Shown here: piece by piece, positions 32,541 through 41,171 of the stretch
Position numbering within the stretch: the stretch's first letter is position 1
How the letters are laid out: every line of letters starts with the position of its first letter
Source: an uncultured Alphaproteobacteria bacterium
GTDB lineage: Bacteria; Pseudomonadota; Alphaproteobacteria; RF32; CAG-239
Assembly: GCA_902464275.1 (NCBI GenBank)
Contig: CABQIK010000001.1
Coordinates: 93,393 to 157,392 of the forward strand
Direction: 5' to 3'
DNA length: 64,000 nucleotides
Position numbers and translations under genes: made by a program
The notes under the pieces: model-generated
Told to the model about the DNA's origin: nothing
Seen by the model: only the letters and a program-made list of their open reading frames with translations
The model's database searches: none

Positions 32541-34406
32541 ATGAAGTTTAGTAAAAATTTTATTATATGGGCTTTGATTTTTTTGGCCGTTACCTCATTT
32601 GCAGGCGCAATCAGCGGCAACAATCAGCGTGTCAGCCATGATACCATGGCGTTTTCAGACTTTATGAATGAGGCTGAAAACAAAAAAATTGCGGAAGTTA
32701 CGGTTTCAGGCGCCGATGTTTACGGCACCACCACCGACGGGCGCAAATTTTACACCTACGCCCCTGACGACCCGACCATGATTGAAACTTTGCGCCATAA
32801 TGACGTTAAAGTTAAAGCCAAACCGATTGATACAGCCGGCAGCACCTTTTGGGGAATTGTAATTTCATGGTTTCCAATGTTACTGTTAGTCGGGGTTTGG
32901 GTATTTTTTATGCGCCAGGCCAACGCAGGCAACAACAAAGCCATGAGTTTCGGCAAATCACGCGCCAGATTGGTTGAAAACAACAAAAAAGTTACGTTTG
33001 CCGATGTGGCGGGCGCTGACGAATCTAAGCAAGAACTTGAAGAAGTGGTTGACTTTTTGAAAGACCCGCAAAAATTTTCGCGCTTGGGCGGCAGAATCCC
33101 TAAGGGCGTGTTGTTAGTCGGCCCTCCGGGAACCGGTAAAACTCTGCTTGCCAAAGCGGTTGCCGGCGAAGCGGATGTTCCGTTCTTTTCCATTTCAGGC
33201 TCCGATTTTGTGGAAATGTTTGTCGGTGTGGGCGCATCGCGTGTGCGCGATATGTTTGCTCAAGCCAAAAAGAACGCTCCGTGCCTGCTGTTTATTGATG
33301 AAATTGACGCGGTAGGTCGTCACCGCGGCGCCGGATTAGGCGGCGGCAACGATGAGCGCGAACAAACCTTAAACCAGTTGTTGGTAGAAATGGACGGCTT
33401 TGACGACAATGAAAATGTTATTTTGATTGCCGCCACCAACCGACCTGACGTTTTAGACCCCGCTTTATTGCGTCCGGGGCGTTTTGACCGGCAGGTTACG
33501 GTAACCAACCCTGATGTTAAAGGACGTGAAGAAATTTTAAAAGTCCACGTAAAAAAAGTGCCGCTTGCCAAAGACGTTAATTTAGCGGTTGTCGCTCGCG
33601 GAACTCCGGGGTTTTCTGGCGCTGATTTAGCCAATTTGGTAAATGAAGCGGCATTGTTGGCGGCTCGTAAAAACAAGCGCAAAGTTACCGCGCAAGATTT
33701 TGACGATGCCAAAGACAAAGTTTTGATGGGCAATGAGCGCAAGTCTATGGCTATGGATGAAAAAGAAAAAATATTAACCGCTTATCATGAGGCGGGACAC
33801 GCCATTTGCTCATTGAATGTGCCGGAAACCGACCCGATTCATAAAGCCACGATTATTCCGAGAGGTCGGGCTTTAGGCATGGTTCAGCAGTTGCCGGAAA
33901 AAGACCAATACTCATACACCCGCGCCAAAATGCTCTCGCGTTTAACCATTTTAATGGGCGGACGCGTGGCGGAAGAGCTGAAATTCGGATATGACGCAGT
34001 AACTTCCGGAGCGTCATCGGATATTGCCGCCGCCACTAATTTGGCTCGGTCTATGGTTACGGAATGGGGCATGAGCGATACATTGGGTCCGGTGCTGTAT
34101 TCAGAAAATTCCGGTGAAGTGTTTTTGGGACGTTCGGTAACACAAAACAAAAATATGAGCGAAGATACCGCTAAGTTGGTTGACGCTGAAATTAAGCGTT
34201 TGGTTACCGAAGGACACGCCAACGCCACCAAGATTTTGCGTGAAAAAGCAAAAGATTGGGAAACTTTGGCGCAGGCTTTAATGGAATATGAAACCTTAAC
34301 CGGTGATGAAATTAAAGCCGTGCTGAACGGTGAAAAAGTTGATAAAAACAAAGAAACTCCGGTCAGTGAGGAAAAACGCACTAAAGCTTCTGTTCCTGAA
34401 GTGTAG
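32541..34406 (+). CDS. ftsH: ATP-dependent zinc metalloprotease FtsH
   Basis: 621 residues. Two N-terminal membrane helices (about 5-22 and 101-121) flank a periplasmic domain. The AAA domain has Walker A GPPGTGKT (near 195), Walker B LLFIDEIDAVG and the SRH NRPDVLDPALLRPGRFDR. The protease zinc site is HEAGH. It degrades membrane proteins and, in enterobacteria, sigma-32 and LpxC. AAGGAATTG precedes the ATG. Confidence 0.96.
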   Translation: MKFSKNFIIWALIFLAVTSFAGAISGNNQRVSHDTMAFSDFMNEAENKKIAEVTVSGADVYGTTTDGRKFYTYAPDDPTMIETLRHNDVKVKAKPIDTAGSTFWGIVISWFPMLLLVGVWVFFMRQANAGNNKAMSFGKSRARLVENNKKVTFADVAGADESKQELEEVVDFLKDPQKFSRLGGRIPKGVLLVGPPGTGKTLLAKAVAGEADVPFFSISGSDFVEMFVGVGASRVRDMFAQAKKNAPCLLFIDEIDAVGRHRGAGLGGGNDEREQTLNQLLVEMDGFDDNENVILIAATNRPDVLDPALLRPGRFDRQVTVTNPDVKGREEILKVHVKKVPLAKDVNLAVVARGTPGFSGADLANLVNEAALLAARKNKRKVTAQDFDDAKDKVLMGNERKSMAMDEKEKILTAYHEAGHAICSLNVPETDPIHKATIIPRGRALGMVQQLPEKDQYSYTRAKMLSRLTILMGGRVAEELKFGYDAVTSGASSDIAAATNLARSMVTEWGMSDTLGPVLYSENSGEVFLGRSVTQNKNMSEDTAKLVDAEIKRLVTEGHANATKILREKAKDWETLAQALMEYETLTGDEIKAVLNGEKVDKNKETPVSEEKRTKASVPEV

Positions 34407-34446
34407 CAGCCTTGCCTTATTAAACAAAGGCTTTCAGCTTAATATT

Positions 34447-34484
34447 AAGTCCCGCGTATAAAAAATGCGCGGGACTTTTTTTGT
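34447..34484 (+). terminator. rho-independent terminator of ftsH
   Basis: Stem AAGTCCCGCG / CGCGGGACTT followed by seven or more T. Confidence 0.88.
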
Positions 34485-34491
34485 TTGATAT

Positions 34492-34585
34492 GCAACTTAT
34501 GCACAGCGCAGACTCGTAAATATTGCAAAAAAAAAACGCAAGATAATATTATTTTAAAAGTAACAATTTGAGGAGATTTTTTATT
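34492..34585 (+). promoter_or_regulatory. pilin cis-cassette 5
   Basis: DnaA-box TTATGCACA (34497-34505), GACTC (34511-34515), TTGCAA -35, ten A, TAATAT -10 (34544-34549). The leader from 34541 onward is identical for 156 bases to 35558-35713. The RBS dyad is weaker than in the TAAAAT-type cassettes. Confidence 0.8.
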
Positions 34586-35224
34586 ATGAAATCAGAAAAC
34601 GGTCGTTCTATGGTGGAAATGCTCGGCGTTTTGGCTATTATCGGTGTGCTCAGCGTCGGCGCTATCGCAGGTTACAGCAAAGCAATGTTCAAGTATAAAC
34701 TCAATAAACATTCTGAACAGATGAATACGCTGATAAACGCGGTTGCGCGCAACGTGCACAACTTTAATAATATCGGCGGCAGCACAACCATAGTGCCGTA
34801 TCTTGTCAAAATGGGTGAAATTCCGACTGAGATGACTAAATCCGGCTCTCAAAGTATTCATGATATTTTTGGGCAAACGTGGATGATTTTTATCAGTAGC
34901 GGCGGAGGTTATGTTATCCTCTCATCATATTCAACCGCGGGCTCGTCATCACTTACTACCAAATCTACCGACAACTTGGAAATTTGTAAAAATATTTTAG
35001 TCGCCGCTAAAGAAAATCATGACAGTATTTTTTCAGTTTATTCTGCCAGCAACCATAATACCAGTGATGAAAAACAAAAATATCTACATGGTGACCTTTA
35101 TTGTCAAGCCGGACGCACTTGCTTAAAAGATTTAACTTTAAATGACATTTACGATTTTTGCACCAAACATTACGGCATAAACTCCGCATCAGGCACAGAG
35201 CTTGCCATCACTTGGCAACGGTAA
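34586..35224 (+). CDS. type IV pilin-like protein, family member 4
   Basis: 212 residues with leader MKSENG and the invariant helix. The variable region (AVARNVHNF, MGEIPTEM, DIFGQTWMIFIS, SYSTAGSSSLTTKSTDNLEIC, AAKENHDS) is nearly that of member 6, while its first 110 bases are identical to member 5 and differ from member 6 at many silent positions. It is therefore a mosaic. C-terminal cysteines are in LYCQAG, TCLKDL and DFCTK. Confidence 0.86.
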   Translation: MKSENGRSMVEMLGVLAIIGVLSVGAIAGYSKAMFKYKLNKHSEQMNTLINAVARNVHNFNNIGGSTTIVPYLVKMGEIPTEMTKSGSQSIHDIFGQTWMIFISSGGGYVILSSYSTAGSSSLTTKSTDNLEICKNILVAAKENHDSIFSVYSASNHNTSDEKQKYLHGDLYCQAGRTCLKDLTLNDIYDFCTKHYGINSASGTELAITWQR

Positions 35225-35284
35225 ACCAAACATCTGTTTAATATTGTCTTAAATATGTTGTTATTACAACTTATGCACAGCGGC

Positions 35285-35461
35285 AAAAATTCCACTCCTA
35301 AGTCAGGGTGGCGGCGATAGCCGACGGGGTGGTGAAAATATAAGGTTGGAAAGTATACTTAATTTACGGTTTTTACACTATAAAACAAACAGTTAGCCTG
35401 TTGCAAAATAGTGCAATAACCACCCCGCCTTCGGCACCCCTCCATAGAGGGGAATTTTAAA
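35285..35461 (+). repeat. MITE-like inverted-repeat element, copy 2
   Basis: Left arm AAAAATTCCACTCC...CAGGGTGGCGGCG...GACGGGGTGGTG; right arm CCACCCCGCCTTCGGCACCCC...GGGGAATTTT. A second copy of the last 20 bases follows at about 35475-35495, as in copy 1. It is preceded by ACAACTTATGCACAGCG (35266-35282, with a DnaA-box match at 35271-35279) and followed by a complete cassette. The stretch 35225-35602 has no gene and holds only these parts. Confidence 0.8.
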
Positions 35462-35508
35462 AGGCCGGCATATTCCATAGAGGGGAATTTTAAATTGCGG
35501 CTATAATT

Positions 35509-35602
35509 ACAACTTATGCACAGCATGGACTCGCAAATATTGCAAAAAAAAAACGCGAGATAATATTATTTTAAAAGTAACAATTTGAGGAGATTTTTTA
35601 TT
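35509..35602 (+). promoter_or_regulatory. pilin cis-cassette 6
   Basis: DnaA-box TTATGCACA (35514-35522), GACTC (35528-35532), TTGCAA -35, ten A, TAATAT -10 (35561-35566). It follows MITE copy 2 directly. Confidence 0.8.
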
Positions 35603-36253
35603 ATGAAATCAGAAAACGGTCGTTCTATGGTGGAAATGCTCGGCGTTTTGGCTATTATCGGTGTGCTCAGCGTCGGCGCTATCGCAGGTTACAGCAAAGC
35701 AATGTTCAAGTATCGCCTTAACAAACACGCCGAAAGTTTTAATACGCTGATTAATAATGTTATTCAGCTCGGACCAGAATTATCGCGCGCATTTAACGGA
35801 ACACAAATTACTTCTGAAATATTTTATAAGCTTAACCTGATTCCGGACAGTATGGTTTTTAAGAATCCATACATAGAAGATACTTTCAAAAATAAAATTC
35901 AAATATACTACTATTACAATTCACAATATAACCGTAATGAATATTATATGTCATGGCAAATGGAGCGGACAGACAATGTTGCCACTACCCGTTCTATTGA
36001 GATATGCCGCAACATAATTATCGCCGCCAAAGAAAATGCCGTCAATATTACAAGTTTGCAGTTGCGCTCTTCTAACAGCAATGCCGATAACGGTTTGTAT
36101 GACCAAAGCGTATTGCGCGGTGATACTAACGATGCAGGCGAAAACAATAAAAACAAACTATTACGCAATGCCGGAATTAAAGAAATTGATGATTTTTGCT
36201 CTTCTTGCAATTCAGAAGATCGTTGTGACATCTTTATTTTCTTTCAAGCCTGA
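35603..36253 (+). CDS. type IV pilin-like protein, family member 5
   Basis: 216 residues. The leader and helix are identical at the DNA level to member 4. The variable region is different (LNLIPDSMVF, YNSQYNRNEYYM, EICRNIIIAAKENA) and lacks the usual GDxYC motif; instead it has RGDTNDAGENNKNK, so one family cysteine is missing. The C-terminus DDFCSSCNSEDRCDIF keeps three cysteines. Confidence 0.85.
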   Translation: MKSENGRSMVEMLGVLAIIGVLSVGAIAGYSKAMFKYRLNKHAESFNTLINNVIQLGPELSRAFNGTQITSEIFYKLNLIPDSMVFKNPYIEDTFKNKIQIYYYYNSQYNRNEYYMSWQMERTDNVATTRSIEICRNIIIAAKENAVNITSLQLRSSNSNADNGLYDQSVLRGDTNDAGENNKNKLLRNAGIKEIDDFCSSCNSEDRCDIFIFFQA

Positions 36254-36330
36254 TTACTTGCTATTTTTATTGCATATTTTATAAAAAACGATTATAATAT
36301 TGTTTATATGAATATGTAAGGAGTTGCGCT

Positions 36331-36606
36331 ATGAAGTTTAAATTTTCTTTCGGAGCGGTTTTAGCCTTGGCTTTATTCGCTTCTGCCAATGTTTTTGCCC
36401 TGACCTGTAAAAATGATTACAGCTCAGCCAGCGGATGCGCTGAAAACACAAATGCCGCCGGTGATTGCTCCACGTTAGGATATACAAAAAACAATACGGC
36501 AAACTGCTCACATTATATTTATTGCCCGTTTGATAGCAGTTACAAAAGATGTACTGACTGTAATGCCGGATATGTATTACAAAATGATACTTGTGTAAAA
36601 CAATAA
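36331..36606 (+). CDS. small cysteine-rich secreted protein
   Basis: 91 residues: signal peptide 1-23 (ending VFA) and a mature part LTCKNDYSS, GDCSTLGY, NCSHYIYCPFDSSYKRC, TDCNAGY. It is clearly homologous to the first 80 residues of the 275-residue protein at 6143, as a single-module version. Unlike that gene it has no DnaA-box cassette; AAGGAG precedes the ATG. It lies inside the pilin cluster. Function unknown; probably extracellular and disulfide-bonded. Confidence 0.75.
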   Translation: MKFKFSFGAVLALALFASANVFALTCKNDYSSASGCAENTNAAGDCSTLGYTKNNTANCSHYIYCPFDSSYKRCTDCNAGYVLQNDTCVKQ

Positions 36607-36687
36607 AAATAAACAAACATTTAGCGTGTTGTTAGATAGGCTTGTGACCACCCCGCCTTCGCCCCCTCCATAGAGGTGAATTTTAAA
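36606..36687 (+). repeat. MITE-like element, right half only
   Basis: It contains the interior word AAACAAACATTTAG and the right arm CCACCCCGCCTTCGCCCCCTCC...GTGAATTTTAAA, but no left arm. It is joined to cassette 7 through TGCGGATTTAAATACAAC, the same junction as after copy 1. Confidence 0.7.
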
Positions 36688-36701
36688 GTGCGGATTTAAA
36701 T

Positions 36702-36793
36702 ACAACTTATACACACCCCGGACTCGTAAATATTGCAAAAAAAAAACGCGAGCTAAAATCTTCTCAAGTGCAACAATTTGAGGAGATTTTATT
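36702..36793 (+). promoter_or_regulatory. pilin cis-cassette 7
   Basis: DnaA-box TTATACACA (36707-36715), GACTC (36721-36725), TTGCAA -35, ten A, TAAAAT -10 (36754-36759), RBS dyad AATCTTCTCAAGT / ATTTGAGGAGATT. Confidence 0.8.
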
Positions 36794-37435
36794 ATGAAAT
36801 CAGAAAATGGTCGTTCTATGGTGGAAATGCTTGGCGTTTTAGCAATCATCGGGGTCTTGTCCGTCGGGGCAATTGCCGGTTATTCTAAAGCGATGATGAA
36901 GTATAAACTCAACAAACATGCCGAACAGATGAATACCGTAATTAACGCCGTGGCACGCAATGTGCACAACTTTGATAACATTAAGCAAGGTGGAACTGTT
37001 TTAGCTCCATACCTTATTAAAATGGGTGAAATCCCGACTGAAATGGTTAAATCCGGCTCTCAACATATTCATGATATTTTCGGGCAAACGTGGATGATTT
37101 TTATCAGTGGCGATGGAGATTATGTTATCCTCTCATCATATTCAACAGCGGGCTCATCATCACTTACTACCAAGTCTACCGACAACTTGGAAATTTGTAA
37201 AAATATTTTAGTCGCCGCTAAAGAAAATCATGACAGTGTTATTTCAGTTTATTCTGCCAGCAACCACAACAGCGAGGAAAAAAAAGACAAACGTTTATAT
37301 GGCGATGCTTACTGCAGTTCCGGCTATAATTGCTTAAACGATTTAAGCTTAAATGATATTTACGACTTTTGCACTAAACATTATGGCATAAGCTCGCCTA
37401 CCGGCACAGAACTTGCCATCAATTGGCGGCGGTAA
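36794..37435 (+). CDS. type IV pilin-like protein, family member 6
   Basis: 213 residues. MKSENG leader and invariant helix. The variable region is closely similar to member 4 over its central part (DIFGQTWMIFIS through SVYSASNHN), whereas the 5' 110 bases use different synonymous codons. Cysteines are in LEICKN, AYCSSG, NCLND and DFCTK. Confidence 0.86.
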   Translation: MKSENGRSMVEMLGVLAIIGVLSVGAIAGYSKAMMKYKLNKHAEQMNTVINAVARNVHNFDNIKQGGTVLAPYLIKMGEIPTEMVKSGSQHIHDIFGQTWMIFISGDGDYVILSSYSTAGSSSLTTKSTDNLEICKNILVAAKENHDSVISVYSASNHNSEEKKDKRLYGDAYCSSGYNCLNDLSLNDIYDFCTKHYGISSPTGTELAINWRR

Positions 37436-37442
37436 AATCAGT

Positions 37443-37562
37443 TTATAATTTAACCAAACCGGGTCTGATACGTTCATAAAAACTAGGCTCTACTTGGTGA
37501 TAATCGGTAAAATTAACGATATACGGCAAGCGGCTTTCATCAAAAAAGATAATCTCCGGTAA
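37443..37562 (-). pseudogene. 3' remnant of an unidentified gene
   Basis: On the minus strand an open frame of about 39 codons reads LPEIIFFDESRLPYIVNF, then TDYHQVEPSFYERIRPGL and VKL, ending in a stop at 37443-37445. Codon use and residue mix look like a real protein C-terminus. Upstream on the minus strand it runs straight into pilin cassette 8, with no start. It is probably the surviving tail of a gene displaced when the cassette arrived. The family is not recognised. Confidence 0.45.
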
Positions 37563-37567
37563 TTTAT

Positions 37568-37660
37568 ACAACTTATGCACACCCCGGACTCGTAAATATT
37601 GCAAAAAAAAAACGCGAGCTAAAATCTTCTTAAATGCAACAATTTGAGGAGATTTTTATT
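37568..37660 (+). promoter_or_regulatory. pilin cis-cassette 8
   Basis: DnaA-box TTATGCACA (37573-37581), GACTC (37587-37591), TTGCAA -35, ten A, TAAAAT -10 (37620-37625), RBS dyad AATCTTCTTAAAT / ATTTGAGGAGATT. Confidence 0.8.
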
Positions 37661-38476
37661 ATGAAATCAGAAAATACCAAATTATCAGATTCTGATGTAA
37701 ACCCAAAGTCCACCCCTTCTCTGTCACACTCCGACTTGATCGGAGTGTCCAGGTCTAATAAATTTGCTGCTTTGTCCAACCTGGATTATCGGGTCAAGTT
37801 TGAGAATGACAACATAGGGGTGGATTATCGGGTCAAGCCCGATAGTGACAGCTTGTGTGCAGGGCGGTCTATGGTGGAAATGCTTGGCGTTTTAGCAATC
37901 ATTGGAGTATTAAGCGTCGGGGCGATTGCCGGTTATTCCAAGGCGATGTTAAAATATAAGCTAAATCAGCATGCTCAGGCGGTTAATATCTTGATTAACA
38001 ACGTGTTCTCAATTCAAGATAAATTGCCGCGTAACGCAACCGGCATAACCGATTATGCCACTTTGTTAAATAAACTCAATTTACTGCCCGACGGCATAAT
38101 TCAAGCCAATAACAATTATCTTTTATTAGACAAACACTTTAATAACTCAATCAGAGTATTCTATGAAGCCGGCAATCCGGGTATGGCGGGCATTTTATTT
38201 TGGATAGGAAATGCCGGCTCTGATTACACTTTAGAAGCTTGTTACAATATTCTCAAAGTCGCCAAAGAAAATGCCGCTAATCTTTATTTCGTGCGTACCT
38301 ATAAAATTTACCCCGACGATAGCGAACACCTCTCAGCTAATTTGTATACTTTTTATGGTGACGGCTATTGCACCGAAAACCGCATCTGCTTGCGAAACTT
38401 AAATATTAACAAGCTTGAACAAGCCTGCCAAAGCTGCAATGGCGGGGAGTGTTCTGTCGGCATTTTGTGGAAATAA
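37661..38476 (+). CDS. type IV pilin-like protein, family member 7, with 62-residue in-frame insertion
   Basis: 271 residues. The first five codons MKSEN match the family; the GRSMVEMLGVLAIIGVL helix follows only after a 62-codon insertion (37676-37861) made of palindromic repeats. The insertion keeps the frame exactly. If translation starts at the usual ATG, the prepilin leader would be about 68 residues. No internal start with an RBS is evident. The variable region resembles member 8 (NQHAQAVNILINNV, LNLLPDGI, AKENAANL, GDGYC, CLRNL, CQSC). Confidence 0.82.
   Translation: MKSENTKLSDSDVNPKSTPSLSHSDLIGVSRSNKFAALSNLDYRVKFENDNIGVDYRVKPDSDSLCAGRSMVEMLGVLAIIGVLSVGAIAGYSKAMLKYKLNQHAQAVNILINNVFSIQDKLPRNATGITDYATLLNKLNLLPDGIIQANNNYLLLDKHFNNSIRVFYEAGNPGMAGILFWIGNAGSDYTLEACYNILKVAKENAANLYFVRTYKIYPDDSEHLSANLYTFYGDGYCTENRICLRNLNINKLEQACQSCNGGECSVGILWK
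37709..37850. repeat. palindromic repeat elements inserted inside a pilin gene
   Basis: Three related units: 37722-37752 (TGTCA...CCGACTTGATCGG...TCCAGG), its inverse at 37781-37811 (CTGGATTATCGGGTCAAG...TGACA) and another at 37821-37850. The first contains an exact stem CACTCCGA/TCGGAGTG. The outer flanks CACCCCTTCTCTGTCA and TGACAACATAGGGGTG are inverse copies. The pattern TGTCA-GACTTGA-CCAGG is typical of alphaproteobacterial dispersed palindromes. Confidence 0.8.
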
Positions 38477-38512
38477 GCTAAATAACACATCGCATATAAA
38501 ATGTGCAAAATT

Positions 38513-38542
38513 TAAGCCCCGAACTTAAAAATTCGGGGCTTG
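38513..38542. terminator. terminator-like hairpin between convergent genes
   Basis: Stem AAGCCCCGAA / TTCGGGGCTT with an eight-base loop, between pilin 7 and ptsN. T runs are weak on both sides. Confidence 0.7.
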
Positions 38543-38545
38543 AGT

Positions 38546-38989
38546 TTAGTTGTTTAAGATTGCAAAAACCTCTTCTTTGCTGCGGGCATGGCGCAACTTT
38601 TCACAAACATCAGGGTCTTTCAAAACGCGGGACATTGCCGCCAAGGCGGTTAAATGGTCTGCTCCGCTGTTTTCCGGCGAAACCAAAAGAAAAACCAAAT
38701 CAACCGGTTTGCCGTCAACCGCATCAAATTCAATCGGGGAGGATAAGCGCGCAAAAACCGCAGTCGCTTTTTCAAGACCGTCTATGCGGGCGTGCGGAAA
38801 AGCCGTGCCGCCTCCATAGCCGGTGGAACCTAAATTTTCACGTTCCCAGACCGAATCTGTTACCGTGCGAGCATCGGTATTAACCGCATTGGCCGCAACT
38901 TCAGACAACTGTTGCAACAGCTGACGCTTGTTAGCGGCTTTAACATCGGTTAAAACATTGCTCAACGGCAAAATATCAGAGATTTTCAT
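38546..38989 (-). CDS. ptsN: nitrogen-regulatory EIIA protein PtsN
   Basis: 147 residues. An EIIA-Ntr/fructose domain with the phospho-histidine in GGGTAFPHARIDGLEKA and the later FLLVSPENSGADHLTALA. It receives phosphate through EI-Ntr and NPr/HPr and regulates K+ and nitrogen functions. ATG 38989 is used; the TTG three bases earlier is unlikely. Follows hpf, as in many proteobacteria. Confidence 0.9.
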   Translation of the reverse strand: MKISDILPLSNVLTDVKAANKRQLLQQLSEVAANAVNTDARTVTDSVWERENLGSTGYGGGTAFPHARIDGLEKATAVFARLSSPIEFDAVDGKPVDLVFLLVSPENSGADHLTALAAMSRVLKDPDVCEKLRHARSKEEVFAILNN

Positions 38990-39007
38990 CAATATACAAT
39001 CCTTAAA

Positions 39008-39574
39008 TTATTTGTCTGCTTTCGGTTCAACCCAACCGATATTGCCGTCTTTACGGCGATATACCATGCTGATATGGCCGTTAGAGCTGTTGCGGAACAT
39101 AATGGCGCATTCATTTACCAAATCCATATACATAACAGCTTCTGAAACAGTGCAAACCGGAATGTTGGCATCGGTTTCGGCGATGGTAATCGGAGCATTA
39201 ACATCAACATCAAGTTCTTCATCGGTTTCATGCAACGGCAACACTGCCTGATAAGCCAATTCCGCCAAACCGATTTTGCTCTTATGGTCGCTTAATTTGT
39301 TTTTGTTGCGACGCAAACGGGTAGCAATATGTTCATTGGCATTATCAAATGCCGAATAAGGATCGCCGGCAATACCGGAACCTTTTAATACCATATTTTT
39401 TGCAGGATGAACCGTAACTTCAGCGCTGAACTCTTCGCCTTCTTTTGAAAAAGCAACCGTGCAGCTAATTGGAGCATTAAAATACTTTGTTACAGAATTT
39501 TCAATAGCATCTTCAACATGCTTGCGCAATCTGTCGCCAATATCAACTTGTTTGCCTGTCAATGTAATTTTCAT
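39008..39574 (-). CDS. hpf: ribosome hibernation promoting factor, long form
   Basis: 188 residues: an N-terminal RaiA/HPF domain (1-105, ending TRLRRNKNKLSDHK) and a C-terminal dimerisation domain (130-185, VSEAVMYMDLVNECAIMFRNSSNGHISMVYRRKDGNIGWVEP). The long form joins 70S ribosomes into 100S dimers in stationary phase. It is upstream of ptsN in one transcript. Confidence 0.92.
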   Translation of the reverse strand: MKITLTGKQVDIGDRLRKHVEDAIENSVTKYFNAPISCTVAFSKEGEEFSAEVTVHPAKNMVLKGSGIAGDPYSAFDNANEHIATRLRRNKNKLSDHKSKIGLAELAYQAVLPLHETDEELDVDVNAPITIAETDANIPVCTVSEAVMYMDLVNECAIMFRNSSNGHISMVYRRKDGNIGWVEPKADK

Positions 39575-39763
39575 AATTTTTCCTCGTATATTTTAAAAAT
39601 TAATACCTGAATACTCTTTCAGTTTATTTCAGTTCGCTAAATATATCAACCTTATTTTGCACAAAAGTCAATAAATTTTATTGTTTATAAGGCTGACACA
39701 GCGCGTTTAAACCAAAAGCGGCACTTTTACCGGCAAGCGCCGCTTTTATTTTGTGTTTCGGTC

Positions 39764-41134
39764 TTATTTGTCCGCTTTTTTACCGGACTTAGCTTTTGCC
39801 TTTTCCGCCGGTTTTTTTTCATCAAATGAATAAAGTTCTTCAACCGGAACAACTTTTTCATTTAATTTAGTCTGGCCTAAAATATAATCAACGATTTTTT
39901 CTTCAAAAACCGGAGCTTTTAAGGCTTCAACCGCTTCTTTGTTTTTCAAATAGTAGTCAAACACGGCCTTTTCCTGCCCAGGATATTTGCGGGCTTCGGC
40001 AGCGATGGCTTTGTTAATATCTTCAGGAGCAATGTTGATTTTGGCATTCATACCTACTTCGGAAAGCAACAAGCCCAATTTTACGCGGCGGGAAGCAATT
40101 TCTTTATATTCAGCGAGCAAATCTTTTTCATCTTTAGATTTTTCATATTCATCAAGCTGATTATATTTTTTAGCCTGTTCATATTGCTTAACAATACCGT
40201 CATATTCGGCATCAGTCAGCTTTTGCGGAACATCAAAGCTGTATTCTTTATCCAAAACGTCAAGCAAAGCGCGTTTTAACTTCATTTTAGAAGCAATTTC
40301 ATAGTCGGCTTTAATGCGTTCAACAACTTTGGCACGCAATGAATCTAAATCTTTTTCGCCCAAGCTTACAGCAAATTCATCATCAATAACAACCGGTTTC
40401 GGTTCGCGGATTTCTTTAATTTCAACGGCAAAAACCGCATCTTTACCGGCTAAATCTTTAGCGTGGTATTCTTTCGGGAAAGTAACTTTAACATCAACTT
40501 TGTCACCGGCCTTTTTACCGATAAGCTGATCTTCAAATCCGGGGATAAATGAACCGGAGCCAAGCTCTAACGGGTAAGCGCTGCCCTTGCCGCCGTTAAA
40601 CTCGTTTCCGTCAACCGAGCCGACAAAGTCAATAACGGCAATGTCGCCTTTTTTGGTCGGGCGGTCTTCAGCAATTTTAACGTTTTCTTTGCGGCTTTCA
40701 GCAACATAGCGGATTGCTTTTTCAACTTCTTCAGCCGGAACTTCAGCGGTAAGCTTTTCAAGTTCAATTTTAGAAAAATCACCAAGTTTGATTTCAGGCA
40801 ATACTTCAACAATAACGTCAAATTCAATATCCTGACCGTCTTTAAAGACTTTTAAGTTGATTTCAGGCATAACGGCCGGACGCAACTTGTTGTCTTTAAC
40901 AATAGAATCAGCGGCCTGACGCAGCATTTCGTCTAAAACTTCACCCAAAACCGACGCGCGGTATTTTTGTTTAAGCATAGCTTTAGGAGCTTTGCCCGGA
41001 CGAAAACCCGGAAGTTTGGTTGTTTTGGCCAAAGTATCAAGTTTGGCGTCAATTTCTTTTTCAAAATCAGCTGCCGGAATTACGGCCTGATATTCTCTGT
41101 TCAAACCTTTAGATTTTGTTTCTGTAACTTTCAT
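39764..41134 (-). CDS. tig: trigger factor
   Basis: 456 residues. The N-terminal ribosome-binding domain contains PGFRPGKAPKAML (the GFRxGxxP signature), the FKBP-type PPIase domain has GDIAVIDFVGSVDG and LGSGSFIPGFEDQLIG, and a helical chaperone C-domain follows. The C-terminus is Lys/Ala-rich. Assists folding of nascent chains at the ribosome exit. Confidence 0.95.
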   Translation of the reverse strand: MKVTETKSKGLNREYQAVIPAADFEKEIDAKLDTLAKTTKLPGFRPGKAPKAMLKQKYRASVLGEVLDEMLRQAADSIVKDNKLRPAVMPEINLKVFKDGQDIEFDVIVEVLPEIKLGDFSKIELEKLTAEVPAEEVEKAIRYVAESRKENVKIAEDRPTKKGDIAVIDFVGSVDGNEFNGGKGSAYPLELGSGSFIPGFEDQLIGKKAGDKVDVKVTFPKEYHAKDLAGKDAVFAVEIKEIREPKPVVIDDEFAVSLGEKDLDSLRAKVVERIKADYEIASKMKLKRALLDVLDKEYSFDVPQKLTDAEYDGIVKQYEQAKKYNQLDEYEKSKDEKDLLAEYKEIASRRVKLGLLLSEVGMNAKINIAPEDINKAIAAEARKYPGQEKAVFDYYLKNKEAVEALKAPVFEEKIVDYILGQTKLNEKVVPVEELYSFDEKKPAEKAKAKSGKKADK

Positions 41135-41171
41135 TTATTCCACTCTTTTGGTTAATCCATTCGCAAGCGAA

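Noticed and set aside
34492..37660. Cluster of DnaA boxes considered as a replication origin
   Set aside because: The boxes are each tied to a promoter cassette, are spread through 57 kb, and there is no dnaA, gidA or AT-rich unwinding region nearby.
38503..38883. 126-codon + frame opposite ptsN
   Set aside because: Pro/Gln/Arg-rich antisense frame; ptsN on the other strand is unambiguous.
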